Below, one piece after another: positions 1 through 7,681 of a stretch of 64,000 bases of DNA; position 1 is the stretch's first letter, and each line of letters begins with the position of its first letter. The translations under genes were made by a program, and so were the position numbers. This stretch comes from Phycisphaerales bacterium UBA7800 (lineage in GTDB: Bacteria; Planctomycetota; Phycisphaerae; Phycisphaerales; Phycisphaeraceae). Location of the stretch: NCBI GenBank assembly GCA_002480565.1, contig DLCK01000072.1, positions 78,134 through 142,133 of the forward strand, read 5' to 3'. The notes beneath the pieces are model-generated. The model did no database searches, was not told where the DNA came from, and saw only the letters and a program-made list of their open reading frames with translations.

Positions 1-218
1 TGAAAAGGTGCGGTAAGAGCGCACCGCATGGCTGGTGACAGTCATGGCAAGGTAAACTCCGTCGCGTGCAAGACCAAGCAGTCTGCGATGCCTTGTGCAT
101 CACAGTTGTCCGACTGAGCAGACGGGTAGGTCGCTTGAGCCTGTGAGTAATTGCAGGCCTGGAGAAATGGTCGCATATGTGATTCGTCACATAAACAGAA
201 TTCGGCTTACCGTCCGCA
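1..218 (+). ncRNA. rnpB: RNase P RNA (class A), 5'-truncated by window edge
   Basis: Catalytic RNA of ribonuclease P, which removes 5' leaders from pre-tRNAs. The sequence matches the conserved 3' half of bacterial type A RNase P RNA block by block: GTGCGGTAAGAGCGCACC near position 9, CTGGTGACAGTCATGGCAAGG near 31 followed by TAAACTCC, GCAAGACCAAG near 69, GGGTAGGTCGCTTGAGCC near 124, GTGAGTAATTGC and AATGGTCGCA near 145-175, and CAGAATTCGGCTTA at 196-209, which is the universal 3' landmark. The 3' end is set a few bases after that landmark and is approximate. The 5' half lies outside the window. An open frame at 151-414 runs through it and is spurious. Confidence 0.95.
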
Positions 219-271
219 ACGCAACACGCCCCCCCCGGAAGTAGCCCTTGGAATCAAGGACTTCCATGGCT

Positions 272-670
272 CAACCACTGAGTCACAGAGGTACAGAGTC
301 CAAGGTAGAATGAAAAATCAATTTCGTACTCAAGCCCAATGCTCAGATTCCAGGGCAAACGCATGTATGTATTTTTTTGCCTTAGCGAGCCGGCTCGTGT
401 CGAGCCGGGATTGAGCGAAGCTCAAATTCAGCACACAAACAACATGTTTGATACCGAAATTTTCTTCAGCTAAGGATTTCGTCGCGACACCCGATGGCTT
501 GCAAAGGCACAAATGTCTACATGCGTTCACCCTGGCTCAGGTTCTGCGAAGCATCGGATATCTGCGTGCATCTATTATCGTGCGTATCCCAGTCTTCGCC
601 GAAACTCAGACTTGGGCTTATTGAAAAATCTCTGCCTTGAACTCTGTGCCTCTGTAACTCTGTGGTGAAT
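272..670. repeat. Inverted-repeat element (~400 bp), CAGAG-family arms
   Basis: Two ~50-bp arms in inverted orientation (272-322 and 621-670) share the pattern CACAGAGTYACAGAGGYACAGAG followed by TYCAAGGYAGA, and bound a ~300-bp interior with no convincing gene. The interior holds two consecutive perfect hairpins: CCGGCTCG/CGAGCCGG at 390-408 with loop TGT, and TTGAGC/GCTCAA at 411-425 with loop GAA. The same arm sequence recurs inverted at 39284-39418. It resembles a non-autonomous palindromic element (MITE or REP-like). No transposase is seen. The right arm ends just before the oxidoreductase-like gene at 750. Confidence 0.6.
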
Positions 671-732
671 GCCAACGACATACCTGTACACACACCGACC
701 AATCTACCCTACACCCCTGCCCACTTTCCGTG

Positions 733-738
733 TACAAT
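733..738 (+). promoter_or_regulatory. -10-like TACAAT box upstream of the 750 gene
   Basis: TACAAT lies 11 nt before the chosen ATG at 750. The same hexamer recurs at a short distance before several starts in this window, so this is read as a -10 box giving a very short or absent leader. No clear Shine-Dalgarno sequence precedes the ATG. Confidence 0.4.
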
Positions 739-749
739 TACAAGTATCT

Positions 750-1715
750 ATGGTGAACCCCGCGATTGAACTGATACTCTGGACCAATGCCCAGCGTGCT
801 CCACTGGCTGAACAAATCATCAACCAGTTGGCTGGACGTGTCACGTTTTTAGCCATTGGTGGTGAACGTCAACCAGCTGTGACGGACCTTGCGCGGAATC
901 ATGATCTGCCTTTTGATGATGACCTGCGGAAGCTGATGATTGAACACCCGCCTGCAGGTTTACTGCTACTGGCCACGGATGAAGTCGGCATCAAGGATCT
1001 GGAGTCGGCAGCACAATCGCAGATGATGATTCACACCATCGCCCCGGTGACCAGTTCAATCCCGCATGTGAGTCCGACGACGGTGCATTGTGGATTGCTC
1101 CCCCGCTTTAACCAATGTGCAGGTTGGGCGCAGGCCGCAGACCCGCTCTCGTCACTTGGTAAACTCGATCAAATTCATTTCACCAATATCGGTCCGCAAA
1201 CAGACGCGACACTCTTTGCCCAACTTGTCGATAGTTGGGAGCATCTACTGAGCATGTCCGAAATGCCCACCGATGTCGATGCCGTCCTAAGCAGTCCGCA
1301 GGCGATTCCCGAGAGTCTGGAAAAAATCACCGGGCACCTGTGCATCCAAGCCCGACTGGCCAATGGCGGATGTATCCAGATGACGCTCAGCGACCGGGCA
1401 GCCATGTCACGCAGACAGATGATGCTCTTTGGTGATGAAGGACAAATCATCGTCACCGACACCAGCTACGAACTCTACCAGCCCGATGGCACGATCATCG
1501 ACAACTGGGACGGTGGCACGGATATCCCAAGCTATGCCCAACTCATCAGTGACAGTTGGTACAACGCTTTGACCAACCCCTACGCTCAAGCCGTTGACGA
1601 AGCCCTTGTCATCAAGCGTCGCAAAGCAGCCTTGGGTTGTGCGCATGCGTGTCTGATCAGTGCCCGAACCGGTGAGTCAGAAACACCCGGACGCGTGTTG
1701 GAATTACAGGTCTGA
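750..1715 (+). CDS. Gfo/Idh/MocA-like oxidoreductase-type protein, divergent
   Basis: Predicted 321-residue soluble protein. The N-terminus (beta strand IELILWTN, then a helix and VTFLAIGG) is compatible with a Rossmann fold, and the C-terminal half carries the LFGDEGQIIVTDTSYELY-type strand typical of Gfo/Idh/MocA substrate-binding domains. The usual N-terminal GxGxxG dinucleotide motif is not visible, so it may be a degenerate or non-catalytic member. The start at 750 is preferred to an in-frame ATG at 669, because 669 lies in the right arm of an inverted repeat while 750 sits just downstream of a TACAAT box. It stands alone between the repeat element and tRNA-Gln. Substrate unknown. Confidence 0.5.
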   Translation: MVNPAIELILWTNAQRAPLAEQIINQLAGRVTFLAIGGERQPAVTDLARNHDLPFDDDLRKLMIEHPPAGLLLLATDEVGIKDLESAAQSQMMIHTIAPVTSSIPHVSPTTVHCGLLPRFNQCAGWAQAADPLSSLGKLDQIHFTNIGPQTDATLFAQLVDSWEHLLSMSEMPTDVDAVLSSPQAIPESLEKITGHLCIQARLANGGCIQMTLSDRAAMSRRQMMLFGDEGQIIVTDTSYELYQPDGTIIDNWDGGTDIPSYAQLISDSWYNALTNPYAQAVDEALVIKRRKAALGCAHACLISARTGESETPGRVLELQV

Positions 1716-2066
1716 TCCAAACCACTTGCGGTTTAGCGTTGCATATACCGCCCCTGATTTGAACCGATACCTGCCAAATCCAACATCAACAATCCACAAA
1801 CAATGGCAAGATCAACGCTTCGAAAAACACTTCACCTTGACAATCGCTGAATCTTCGAGATAATGCCATCTGCCTGATATCAAGGCCGACCGTGACAATA
1901 TGGGTATTGATTGTTCTAACCAATGATTGATACGGACATAACGGCACGGACAAAGACACATTGCTTCCTTTGCCGGCTAGCTTTGTGTTTCAGCCAAGAA
2001 CAGGTGCCGGCTCCCTTCAAATCGATCAGTCAAATGATCGGCTTCGCTGGGTGGCGGAGTAAGCAT
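1716..2066. other. Intergenic gap with partial repeat copy
   Basis: No gene is supported here. Positions 1718-1745 carry a diverged half-copy of the palindromic element found complete at 4881-4973 and 10116-10213 (TGATC, then a version of ACCGCTTGCGGTTTAGCG); the inverted partner arm is missing. The rest has no structure that could be recognised by eye, apart from whatever promoter drives the tRNA gene. Confidence 0.4.
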
Positions 2067-2137
2067 TGGCCCGTGGTGTAATGGCAACACTCCAGTTTTT
2101 GGTACTGGCATTCCTGGTTCGAGTCCAGGCGGGCTAG
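2067..2137 (+). tRNA. tRNA-Gln (anticodon UUG)
   Basis: Full cloverleaf: acceptor stem TGGCCCG (2067-2073) pairs with CGGGCTA (2130-2136) including the U1-A72 pair typical of glutamine tRNAs; anticodon stem CCAGT/ACTGG encloses loop TTTTGGT with anticodon TTG at 2099-2101; the T arm contains GGTTCGAGTCC. Discriminator base G at 2137. The CCA end is not encoded: GCTTTTTTT follows, which could help termination. Confidence 0.95.
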
Positions 2138-2180
2138 CTTTTTTTATCCGACTAACGCGTCACCCAGGAACCGATTGATC

Positions 2181-2966
2181 ATGAACGATCAAGCGAACAG
2201 TCAACCCCCGGAAGCTACCCCCGTCGATGCCATCATCATGGCAGCAGGCAAAGGCACCCGCATGAACAGCGAGTTGCCCAAGGTCTTGCTGGATGTGCAT
2301 CGCAAGCCGATGGTCCAATGGGTTGTGGATGCCTGTCTTGAAGCTGGTTGTGAACGTGTGATCGTGGTCATCGGCTTTAAAGGTGATCAGGTCAAAACGG
2401 CATTGGCAGGATATGACCAATGTCACTTTGTCGAACAAACCGAACAACTGGGTACCGGCCATGCCGTGATAATGGCCAAGGAACTGTTTGACCCGCAATC
2501 ACCGCGCGATGTCTTCGTGCTCGGTGGTGACGGGCCGCTGATTCGTTCCAAGACTTTGGATCAACTTTTATCTGTTCACCGCGAAGGTTCTTTCCCCGCC
2601 ACCCTCGCCACCGCAGTGATTGATGATCCCTCTGGCTATGGTCGCGTCATTCGTGACAGTGACAATACGTTTAAAGCAATCGTCGAACAGAAGGACGCGA
2701 CAGACGAGCAACTTGCAGTACACGAGGTGAATCCGAGTTACTACTGCTTTGCCAGTGACGCCCTGTTTGCGAAGCTCACCCAGATCAAGCCCAACAATCG
2801 TCAGGGGGAATATTACCTGACGGATGTGCCGGGCATGTTAAAGTCCGAAGGTCAAGCCGTCGGCGTTGTCGACGCTGTTCCCAAGGACGATGTACTGAGT
2901 ATTAACACGCGCCAGCAGCTTGCGGAAGTGGACCGCATTTTGTCAGCGCGTATGGCCCAAAAGTGA
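2181..2966 (+). CDS. glmU: UDP-N-acetylglucosamine pyrophosphorylase domain protein (GlmU N-terminal half only)
   Basis: Nucleotidyltransferase expected to make UDP-GlcNAc from UTP and GlcNAc-1-P for peptidoglycan and LPS. The signature loop AAGKGTRMNSELPKVL sits near residue 20, followed by QLGTGHAV and GDGPLI, all typical of GlmU. At 261 residues it stops where the left-handed beta-helix acetyltransferase domain of the usual ~450-residue bifunctional GlmU would begin, so the acetyl transfer to GlcN-1-P must be made elsewhere. The start at ATG 2181 is chosen over TTG 2175 because AGGAA lies 10 nt upstream. The first codons include CCCCCGGAAG, a motif shared with an intergenic repeat. It is followed 14 bp later by prs, a pairing common in bacteria. 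Confidence 0.85.
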   Translation: MNDQANSQPPEATPVDAIIMAAGKGTRMNSELPKVLLDVHRKPMVQWVVDACLEAGCERVIVVIGFKGDQVKTALAGYDQCHFVEQTEQLGTGHAVIMAKELFDPQSPRDVFVLGGDGPLIRSKTLDQLLSVHREGSFPATLATAVIDDPSGYGRVIRDSDNTFKAIVEQKDATDEQLAVHEVNPSYYCFASDALFAKLTQIKPNNRQGEYYLTDVPGMLKSEGQAVGVVDAVPKDDVLSINTRQQLAEVDRILSARMAQK

Positions 2967-2980
2967 TTGGGGAATAAATC

Positions 2981-3964
2981 ATGAGCCGTGCCGATCGTGA
3001 TGATCTGAAAATTTTCTGCGGGCGTGCCTCGCGTGACCTGGCAGAGCGCATCTGCCGTTACCTGGACTTACCTCTGGGCCAAGGTCATACGGACATGTTC
3101 CCGGATGGCGAATTGATCGTAAAGATCGAGGAAGACGTCCGTGGTCGTGACTGTTTTGTCGTGCAGTCCAGTTACCATCCGGTCAATGCTCAGCTCATGG
3201 AATTGCTGATTTACATTGACTGTCTGCGTCGCGCCTCCGCCAAGCGAATCACCGCGGTGATTCCTTACATGGGCTACGCCCGTCAGGATCGTAAAGACGA
3301 AGGTCGCGTTCCGATTACCGCCAAGTTGGTCGCCAATCTGATCACCCATGCTGGTGCTGATCGCGTGGTTGCGATGGACTTGCATGCTGCACAAATCCAG
3401 GGCTTTTTCGACATTCCCGTGGATCACCTTAACGCCTCGCCGGTTATCGTCCGTTACCTGATGGGTATGCGTGAAGAGCTTGGCGACATCGTGCTGGTGA
3501 GTCCCGATGTGGGTAACGTCAAGACCGCCAAGGCCTACGCCAACTGGCTGGGGGGCGATCTTGCCATCGTCGACAAACGTCGCAAGTCCGGCACGGAAGT
3601 CGAGTCTGCCAACCTCATCGGTGAAGTCAAAGGCAAAACCGTCATCATGGCTGACGACATGATCTCGACCGCTGGCACCATGTGCGAAGCCGCCAAGCTG
3701 GTCATGGAACGTGGCGCCAAGCAAGTCATCGCCTGCTGCACGCATGCGGTGCTTGTGGGTCTGGCGATGGAACGTCTTGCCGAATCACCCATCAGCAAGA
3801 TCATCATCACCGACACCATCCCAGGTGGCACACGATGCAAGCCCATCGAAGACAAAATCGTTCAACTGAGTGTCGATGAACTCCTCGGCGAAGCCATTCA
3901 CCGTATCCATCACAACTCATCGGTGTCGAGTCTGTTTAGAACATTCTCAACCGCACCCCGCTAA
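2981..3964 (+). CDS. prs: Ribose-phosphate pyrophosphokinase
   Basis: Makes PRPP from ribose-5-phosphate and ATP for nucleotide, histidine, tryptophan and NAD synthesis. The 327-residue length is close to the usual ~315. Visible signatures are FPDGE, the YMGYARQDRK ATP loop, MDLHAAQIQGFFDIPVDHL, and the PRPP-binding segment MADDMISTAGT (commonly DDMIDTAGT). A GGGGAATAA stretch precedes the ATG. It lies directly behind glmU in what looks like a two-gene transcription unit. The C-terminal tail after HRIHHNSS is slightly longer than usual. Confidence 0.95.
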   Translation: MSRADRDDLKIFCGRASRDLAERICRYLDLPLGQGHTDMFPDGELIVKIEEDVRGRDCFVVQSSYHPVNAQLMELLIYIDCLRRASAKRITAVIPYMGYARQDRKDEGRVPITAKLVANLITHAGADRVVAMDLHAAQIQGFFDIPVDHLNASPVIVRYLMGMREELGDIVLVSPDVGNVKTAKAYANWLGGDLAIVDKRRKSGTEVESANLIGEVKGKTVIMADDMISTAGTMCEAAKLVMERGAKQVIACCTHAVLVGLAMERLAESPISKIIITDTIPGGTRCKPIEDKIVQLSVDELLGEAIHRIHHNSSVSSLFRTFSTAPR

Positions 3965-4156
3965 CCCCCCCCGGAAGCACGGAAGTTTCCGAACACCTGC
4001 TATGGGAGTTTGGGCTATTGGGAATGTTGGTTACGGACGCCTTGAAAAAACAATCATCGGGATGATGTCAATCGCCGGTGTATGAAGATAAAAAGTACGT
4101 CAGAACACTGACACAAACAGTAAAAAAAAGACAGAGCAAAATAAACGGAGAACACT
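3965..4156. other. Intergenic, starts with CCCCCGGAAG motif
   Basis: The segment begins immediately after the prs stop with C-runs followed by GGAAG twice (3966-3990), the same motif seen at 228, 42137 and 63149. The rest is the presumed rplY promoter and leader. No gene is seen. Confidence 0.4.
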
Positions 4157-4795
4157 ATGAGCACTGCAACCATTCCTGTAATCGAAGCCACCGTCCGCGA
4201 GCGTACCGGCACGCGTTATACCGCCCGTCTGCGTAAAGAGGGTCGTCTGCCCGTCGTCGTCTACGGTCACGGTCTGGACCCCCTTCATCTGTCCGTGGAC
4301 AATGACGAAATCAACGAACTGCTGCATCAGCATGCCCACCTGTTGAACGTCAAAGTCGATGGCAAAGAAGAAACCGTCGTCCTCAAGGATGCCCAGTGGG
4401 ATCACATGAGCAGCCACATCATTCACCTGGACCTTGCTCGCGTGAATCTGTCCGAAGAAGTCACCGTCGAAGTTGACCTGGTCTTCACCGGCGATGCGAT
4501 AGGCCTCAAGACCGCTGGCGCCATCATTGAGCATCCCCTTTCGACGCTCGAAATTACCTGTAAGGCCAGCGACATTCCTGAAATGATCAAGGTCGACGTC
4601 TCAGCTCTGGAAGCTGGCGAATCCTTGTCCGTCGCTGACTTGAAGCTGCCTGCAGGCATCGTTGCTGCCACCGACGAGGAAGCCGTTGTGGCTGCCGTTC
4701 AGGTCATGGCTGAAGTCCCCGATGAAGATACCGAAGCTGCTGGAGACGAACCAGAAGTCATCGGTCGCCCCGCCAAGGAAGAAGACGAAGACTAA
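4157..4795 (+). CDS. rplY: 50S ribosomal protein L25 (CTC/TL5 type)
   Basis: Binds 5S rRNA in the large subunit. It has the two-domain architecture of the long L25/TL5 form: an N-terminal 5S-binding barrel (residues 1-95, with RTGTRYTARLRKEGRLPVVVYG) and a C-terminal TL5 domain (95-190), ending in an acidic tail rich in Glu and Asp. The 212-residue length is normal for this form. The start is preceded by CGGAGAA. It is followed by a strong terminator and then pth, the common L25-Pth neighbourhood. Confidence 0.95.
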   Translation: MSTATIPVIEATVRERTGTRYTARLRKEGRLPVVVYGHGLDPLHLSVDNDEINELLHQHAHLLNVKVDGKEETVVLKDAQWDHMSSHIIHLDLARVNLSEEVTVEVDLVFTGDAIGLKTAGAIIEHPLSTLEITCKASDIPEMIKVDVSALEAGESLSVADLKLPAGIVAATDEEAVVAAVQVMAEVPDEDTEAAGDEPEVIGRPAKEEDED

Positions 4796-4827
4796 ATCAG
4801 TTTTTGACTTCGTACGACAATACAAAA

Positions 4828-4858
4828 AGACCTCGTGGCCAACACGAGGTCTTTTTTT
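4828..4858 (+). terminator. Rho-independent terminator after rplY
   Basis: Perfect 10-bp stem AGACCTCGTG (4828-4837) and CACGAGGTCT (4843-4852), loop GCCAA, then a run of seven Ts. The A-run on the other side makes it potentially bidirectional, but it clearly closes rplY. Confidence 0.9.
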
Positions 4859-4880
4859 GTAGGATAGGGTTTGATCATTT

Positions 4881-4973
4881 AAAACCGCTTGCGGTTTAGC
4901 GCTACCAAGTATCTGTTGGACACCAAAACATGTTCGAATCTCGCTTGCGCCGCGAAACCGCAAGCGGTAAAAC
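4881..4973. repeat. Palindromic element, copy 1 (ACCGCTTGCGG family)
   Basis: A 93-bp segment bounded by inverted arms: left 4881-4902 with ACCGCTTGCGGTTTAGCG, right 4947-4973 as its near reverse complement. The interior, with CACCAAAACAT and GAATCTCGC, also resembles that of the copy at 10116-10213, so arms and core moved together. It sits in the leader region of pth. Confidence 0.75.
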
Positions 4974-5011
4974 CCGACTCCCTGCTCACGAACACAAAAA
5001 AGGAAAACCCC

Positions 5012-5581
5012 ATGTACATCATTGCCGCACTGGGCAATCCCGGTAAAGAATATGAAAACACGAGACACAATGCAGGCTTTCTGGCTGCGGATCGGATGAT
5101 TGAAAAATTCAATCTCACCTCGGCATCCAGCAAGTTTCACTCGGTCATTCACGAAGGGCACATTGGCGGCGAACGTGTCATGCTCCTCAAACCCACCACC
5201 TTCATGAACAAGTCCGGCGTGGCCGTTGGCGAAGCGATCAACTTCTACAAACTCGACCCACAAACCCAGCTGATGGTCCTCGTCGATGACCTGGCAATCG
5301 ACTGTGGCATGATCCGTATGCGTGCCTCAGGCTCTGCAGGTGGACACAACGGCTTAATCGACATCGAACGCGCACTGGGGACAAGAGATTATCCACGCAT
5401 GCGCATCGGCATTGATCCACGCGGCCGCATCCCACAAGTCAGCTATGTCCTTGGACGCTTCACTGAAGAACAACGTGCCAATCTCAATGACGCGTTAATT
5501 GATGCCTGCGATGCCGTGGAATGCTGGTTAACCAAAGACCTCCCCACCGCGATGAGTCGGTATAACAGTCGCAATGGGTGA
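5012..5581 (+). CDS. pth: Peptidyl-tRNA hydrolase
   Basis: Cytosolic esterase that releases peptides from prematurely dissociated peptidyl-tRNA. The 189-residue product has the family landmarks: GLGNPG-like ALGNPGKEYENTRHN with the catalytic His in TRHN, KPTTFMNKSG, DDLAIDCGMIRMRASGSAGGHNGL, and RMRIGID. The in-frame upstream extension to 4889 runs through a palindromic repeat; ATG 5012 with AAAAGGAAAA 4-5 nt upstream is the proper start. It follows rplY. Confidence 0.95.
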   Translation: MYIIAALGNPGKEYENTRHNAGFLAADRMIEKFNLTSASSKFHSVIHEGHIGGERVMLLKPTTFMNKSGVAVGEAINFYKLDPQTQLMVLVDDLAIDCGMIRMRASGSAGGHNGLIDIERALGTRDYPRMRIGIDPRGRIPQVSYVLGRFTEEQRANLNDALIDACDAVECWLTKDLPTAMSRYNSRNG

Positions 5582-5797
5582 GTAATGAATTTACAGACTT
5601 CCCAACAAACAAAATCCTTTGCCTTTTCTTCGTGCCTTCGTGTTAAAACAAATAGGCCGACCACCAGTTGTCAATCACAAGCCGGTAAAGCATCTGCATT
5701 CACATTGGAATACTTCATCAAAAAAAACGGCAGTCCACCCAAATGATGAACTGCCGCAAATATGTATAAGTCGTCGACGACGTAGAAAAAATCAATC
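5582..5797. other. Intergenic between convergent genes
   Basis: No gene is seen. It contains TTCGTGCCTTCGTGTT at about 5630-5645, another short phrase of the kind found in this genome's dispersed repeats, without a visible partner arm. The ends of pth (+) and the CoA-transferase gene (-) converge here. Confidence 0.3.
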
Positions 5798-7681
5798 TCA
5801 GACAGTGGCTTCCTGTGGCAGGTGCATGGTCACGTGGACGACACCTTCTTCATTTTCAGTTTGGACTTCCAAACCAGAACGCTTGAAAATTTTGAGCATG
5901 CCAGCGTTTTCCATGAGCACATCCGCACAGAAGGTTTTCACACCCCGACTCTTGCCCACTTCGATGAGTTGTTCAAAGAGATAGCTTCCGAGTCCTTGAC
6001 GTTGGAAGTCATCACGAACGATAAACGCCAAGTCCGCTTCGGTGCCGTTTTTCTGCAGGAAATAGCGACCAATGGCCACGATCTGCAAGGCTTCGACCGG
6101 ACCTGCCACACCGACCAAAGCAACCTCATTCTGGAAGTCGACATTACAGAAGACCTGCAGCTTGTCATGGGGCAATGCCTTGAGTGCATGATGGAACCGC
6201 AGGTAAACCGTCTGCTCACTAAAGGAGTAGAACATGTCGCGGATGAATGGTTCATCATCAGGACGAATCGGTCGCACCATCACACGACGGCGGTCAGGCA
6301 GTTCGTGCTTGGTGGTAAATGATGCCGGTGGCGGAGGAGCAGCAGCAGGAAGAATCTGGTTGGGATAAACCAGGTGACGATGCTTGGCCGCATGAAGCAA
6401 CTCGCTGCGGAAGTCCGGGTGAGCGATGTTGATCAAAGCCATGGCACGCTGACGCATGGACAGGCCATGCAGGTAAGCCACGCCGTACTCAGTGATGACA
6501 TAGTTGATGTCGGTACGTGGTGTACGGACACCTGTACCCGGTGCCAGTTCACTGACGATGCTGGAGACAACCTTGCCGTTGGCATCCTTGACGGTACTGG
6601 GCATGACGATAAACGACTTACCACTGGCCGAGTAATTGGCACCACGGATAAAGTCCGCTTGACCGGCAACACCACAAGCAAAGCGAGTGCCAATCGAATC
6701 GCTGGCCACCTGGCCGGTCATGTCGATTTGATACGCCTGGTTGATGCAGACCATGTTGTCCTGCTTGGCCACCACGCGAAGGTCGGAGGTGTAATCCGAT
6801 CCCTTAAGGCAGATCACCGGGTTGTTGTTGATGAACTTATAAAGCTCAGGTGAACCGATACAGAAGCTGGCGACGACCTGGCCTTTATCCAAAGTCTTCT
6901 GCTTGCCGGTGATCACACCTGCTTGAATGAGCTTCATCACACCATCGGAAATGAATCCGGAATGGACACCCAGATCCGTCTTATCAGTCAGTGTCGCAGC
7001 AATGGCGTCAGGCAATCCGCCGGTACCAAACTGAACCGTCGATCCATTGCTGACCATGGGATTGACATAATCGGCAATGGTTTGAGCAACCTTGGGATCA
7101 CCGTCCCAGCCATCAACCACAGGCAGGTCTTCGTCATGAATAACCAGTGCGTTAATTTGATCCACCGAGATCAGTGAACTGCCACCGGTGCGAGGCATTT
7201 TCTTATTCACCTGTGCAATGACGATCTTGGCCGACTCCACGGCTGCAAGCGTCACATCGACACTCACGCCCAAACTCACGTAGCCATGCTCATCAGGTTC
7301 ACTGACCATGACCACAGCCACATCAACCGGCCAACGACCTGTTGCAAACATTCTGGGGACGGTCGACAGCGACACAGGCGTGTAGTCCGCACGTGCCTGA
7401 TTGACAGCCAACTCCATGGTTTCATTACCAATGAGCAGGGTATTGGCACGGAAGGTGCCTGCCATGTTCGGGGCGGCATATGGTGTTTCACCCATGTTGT
7501 ACATGGTGACCAGTTCGATGTCGTCAAGCGTATTGGCCTGGGCAGCCAAGGCACGCGCCAGTTCACGTGGTTCACCGGCAGCCGAACCGATCACGACACG
7601 GTTACCGGGTTTAATCATGTGAATGGCAGCAGTAGCATCAACGATTTTCGAGGCGTATTTTTCTTTCCAGGCATCACTCAT
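5798..7681 (-). CDS. Acetyl-CoA hydrolase/transferase fused to GNAT acetyltransferase
   Basis: 627 residues. Residues ~10-430 form an acetyl-CoA hydrolase/4-hydroxybutyrate CoA-transferase fold (FGTGGLPDAIA, ITEYGVAYLHG); residues ~470-625 form a GNAT domain (VMVRPIRPDDEPF, then VRDDFQRQGLGSYLFEQL, the acetyl-CoA loop). The two are joined by a Pro/Ala-rich linker. The expected role is interconversion of acyl-CoAs, with the GNAT half possibly acetylating a protein. In the segment where 4-hydroxybutyrate CoA-transferases usually carry the catalytic Glu (H-T/S-E before F/I-SDG), this protein reads VHSGFISDG, so that Glu appears to be Gly. The ATG overlaps the stop of the upstream synthetase gene (ATGA) with GGAGG just upstream, indicating translational coupling. 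Confidence 0.85.
   Translation of the reverse strand: MSDAWKEKYASKIVDATAAIHMIKPGNRVVIGSAAGEPRELARALAAQANTLDDIELVTMYNMGETPYAAPNMAGTFRANTLLIGNETMELAVNQARADYTPVSLSTVPRMFATGRWPVDVAVVMVSEPDEHGYVSLGVSVDVTLAAVESAKIVIAQVNKKMPRTGGSSLISVDQINALVIHDEDLPVVDGWDGDPKVAQTIADYVNPMVSNGSTVQFGTGGLPDAIAATLTDKTDLGVHSGFISDGVMKLIQAGVITGKQKTLDKGQVVASFCIGSPELYKFINNNPVICLKGSDYTSDLRVVAKQDNMVCINQAYQIDMTGQVASDSIGTRFACGVAGQADFIRGANYSASGKSFIVMPSTVKDANGKVVSSIVSELAPGTGVRTPRTDINYVITEYGVAYLHGLSMRQRAMALINIAHPDFRSELLHAAKHRHLVYPNQILPAAAPPPPASFTTKHELPDRRRVMVRPIRPDDEPFIRDMFYSFSEQTVYLRFHHALKALPHDKLQVFCNVDFQNEVALVGVAGPVEALQIVAIGRYFLQKNGTEADLAFIVRDDFQRQGLGSYLFEQLIEVGKSRGVKTFCADVLMENAGMLKIFKRSGLEVQTENEEGVVHVTMHLPQEATV

Noticed and set aside
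151..414. 87-codon open frame
   Set aside because: It runs through the conserved 3' end of RNase P RNA and the left arm of a repeat.
669..749. Upstream extension of the oxidoreductase-like gene
   Set aside because: The ATG is the end of an inverted-repeat arm; the extension is low in family similarity and precedes the TACAAT box.
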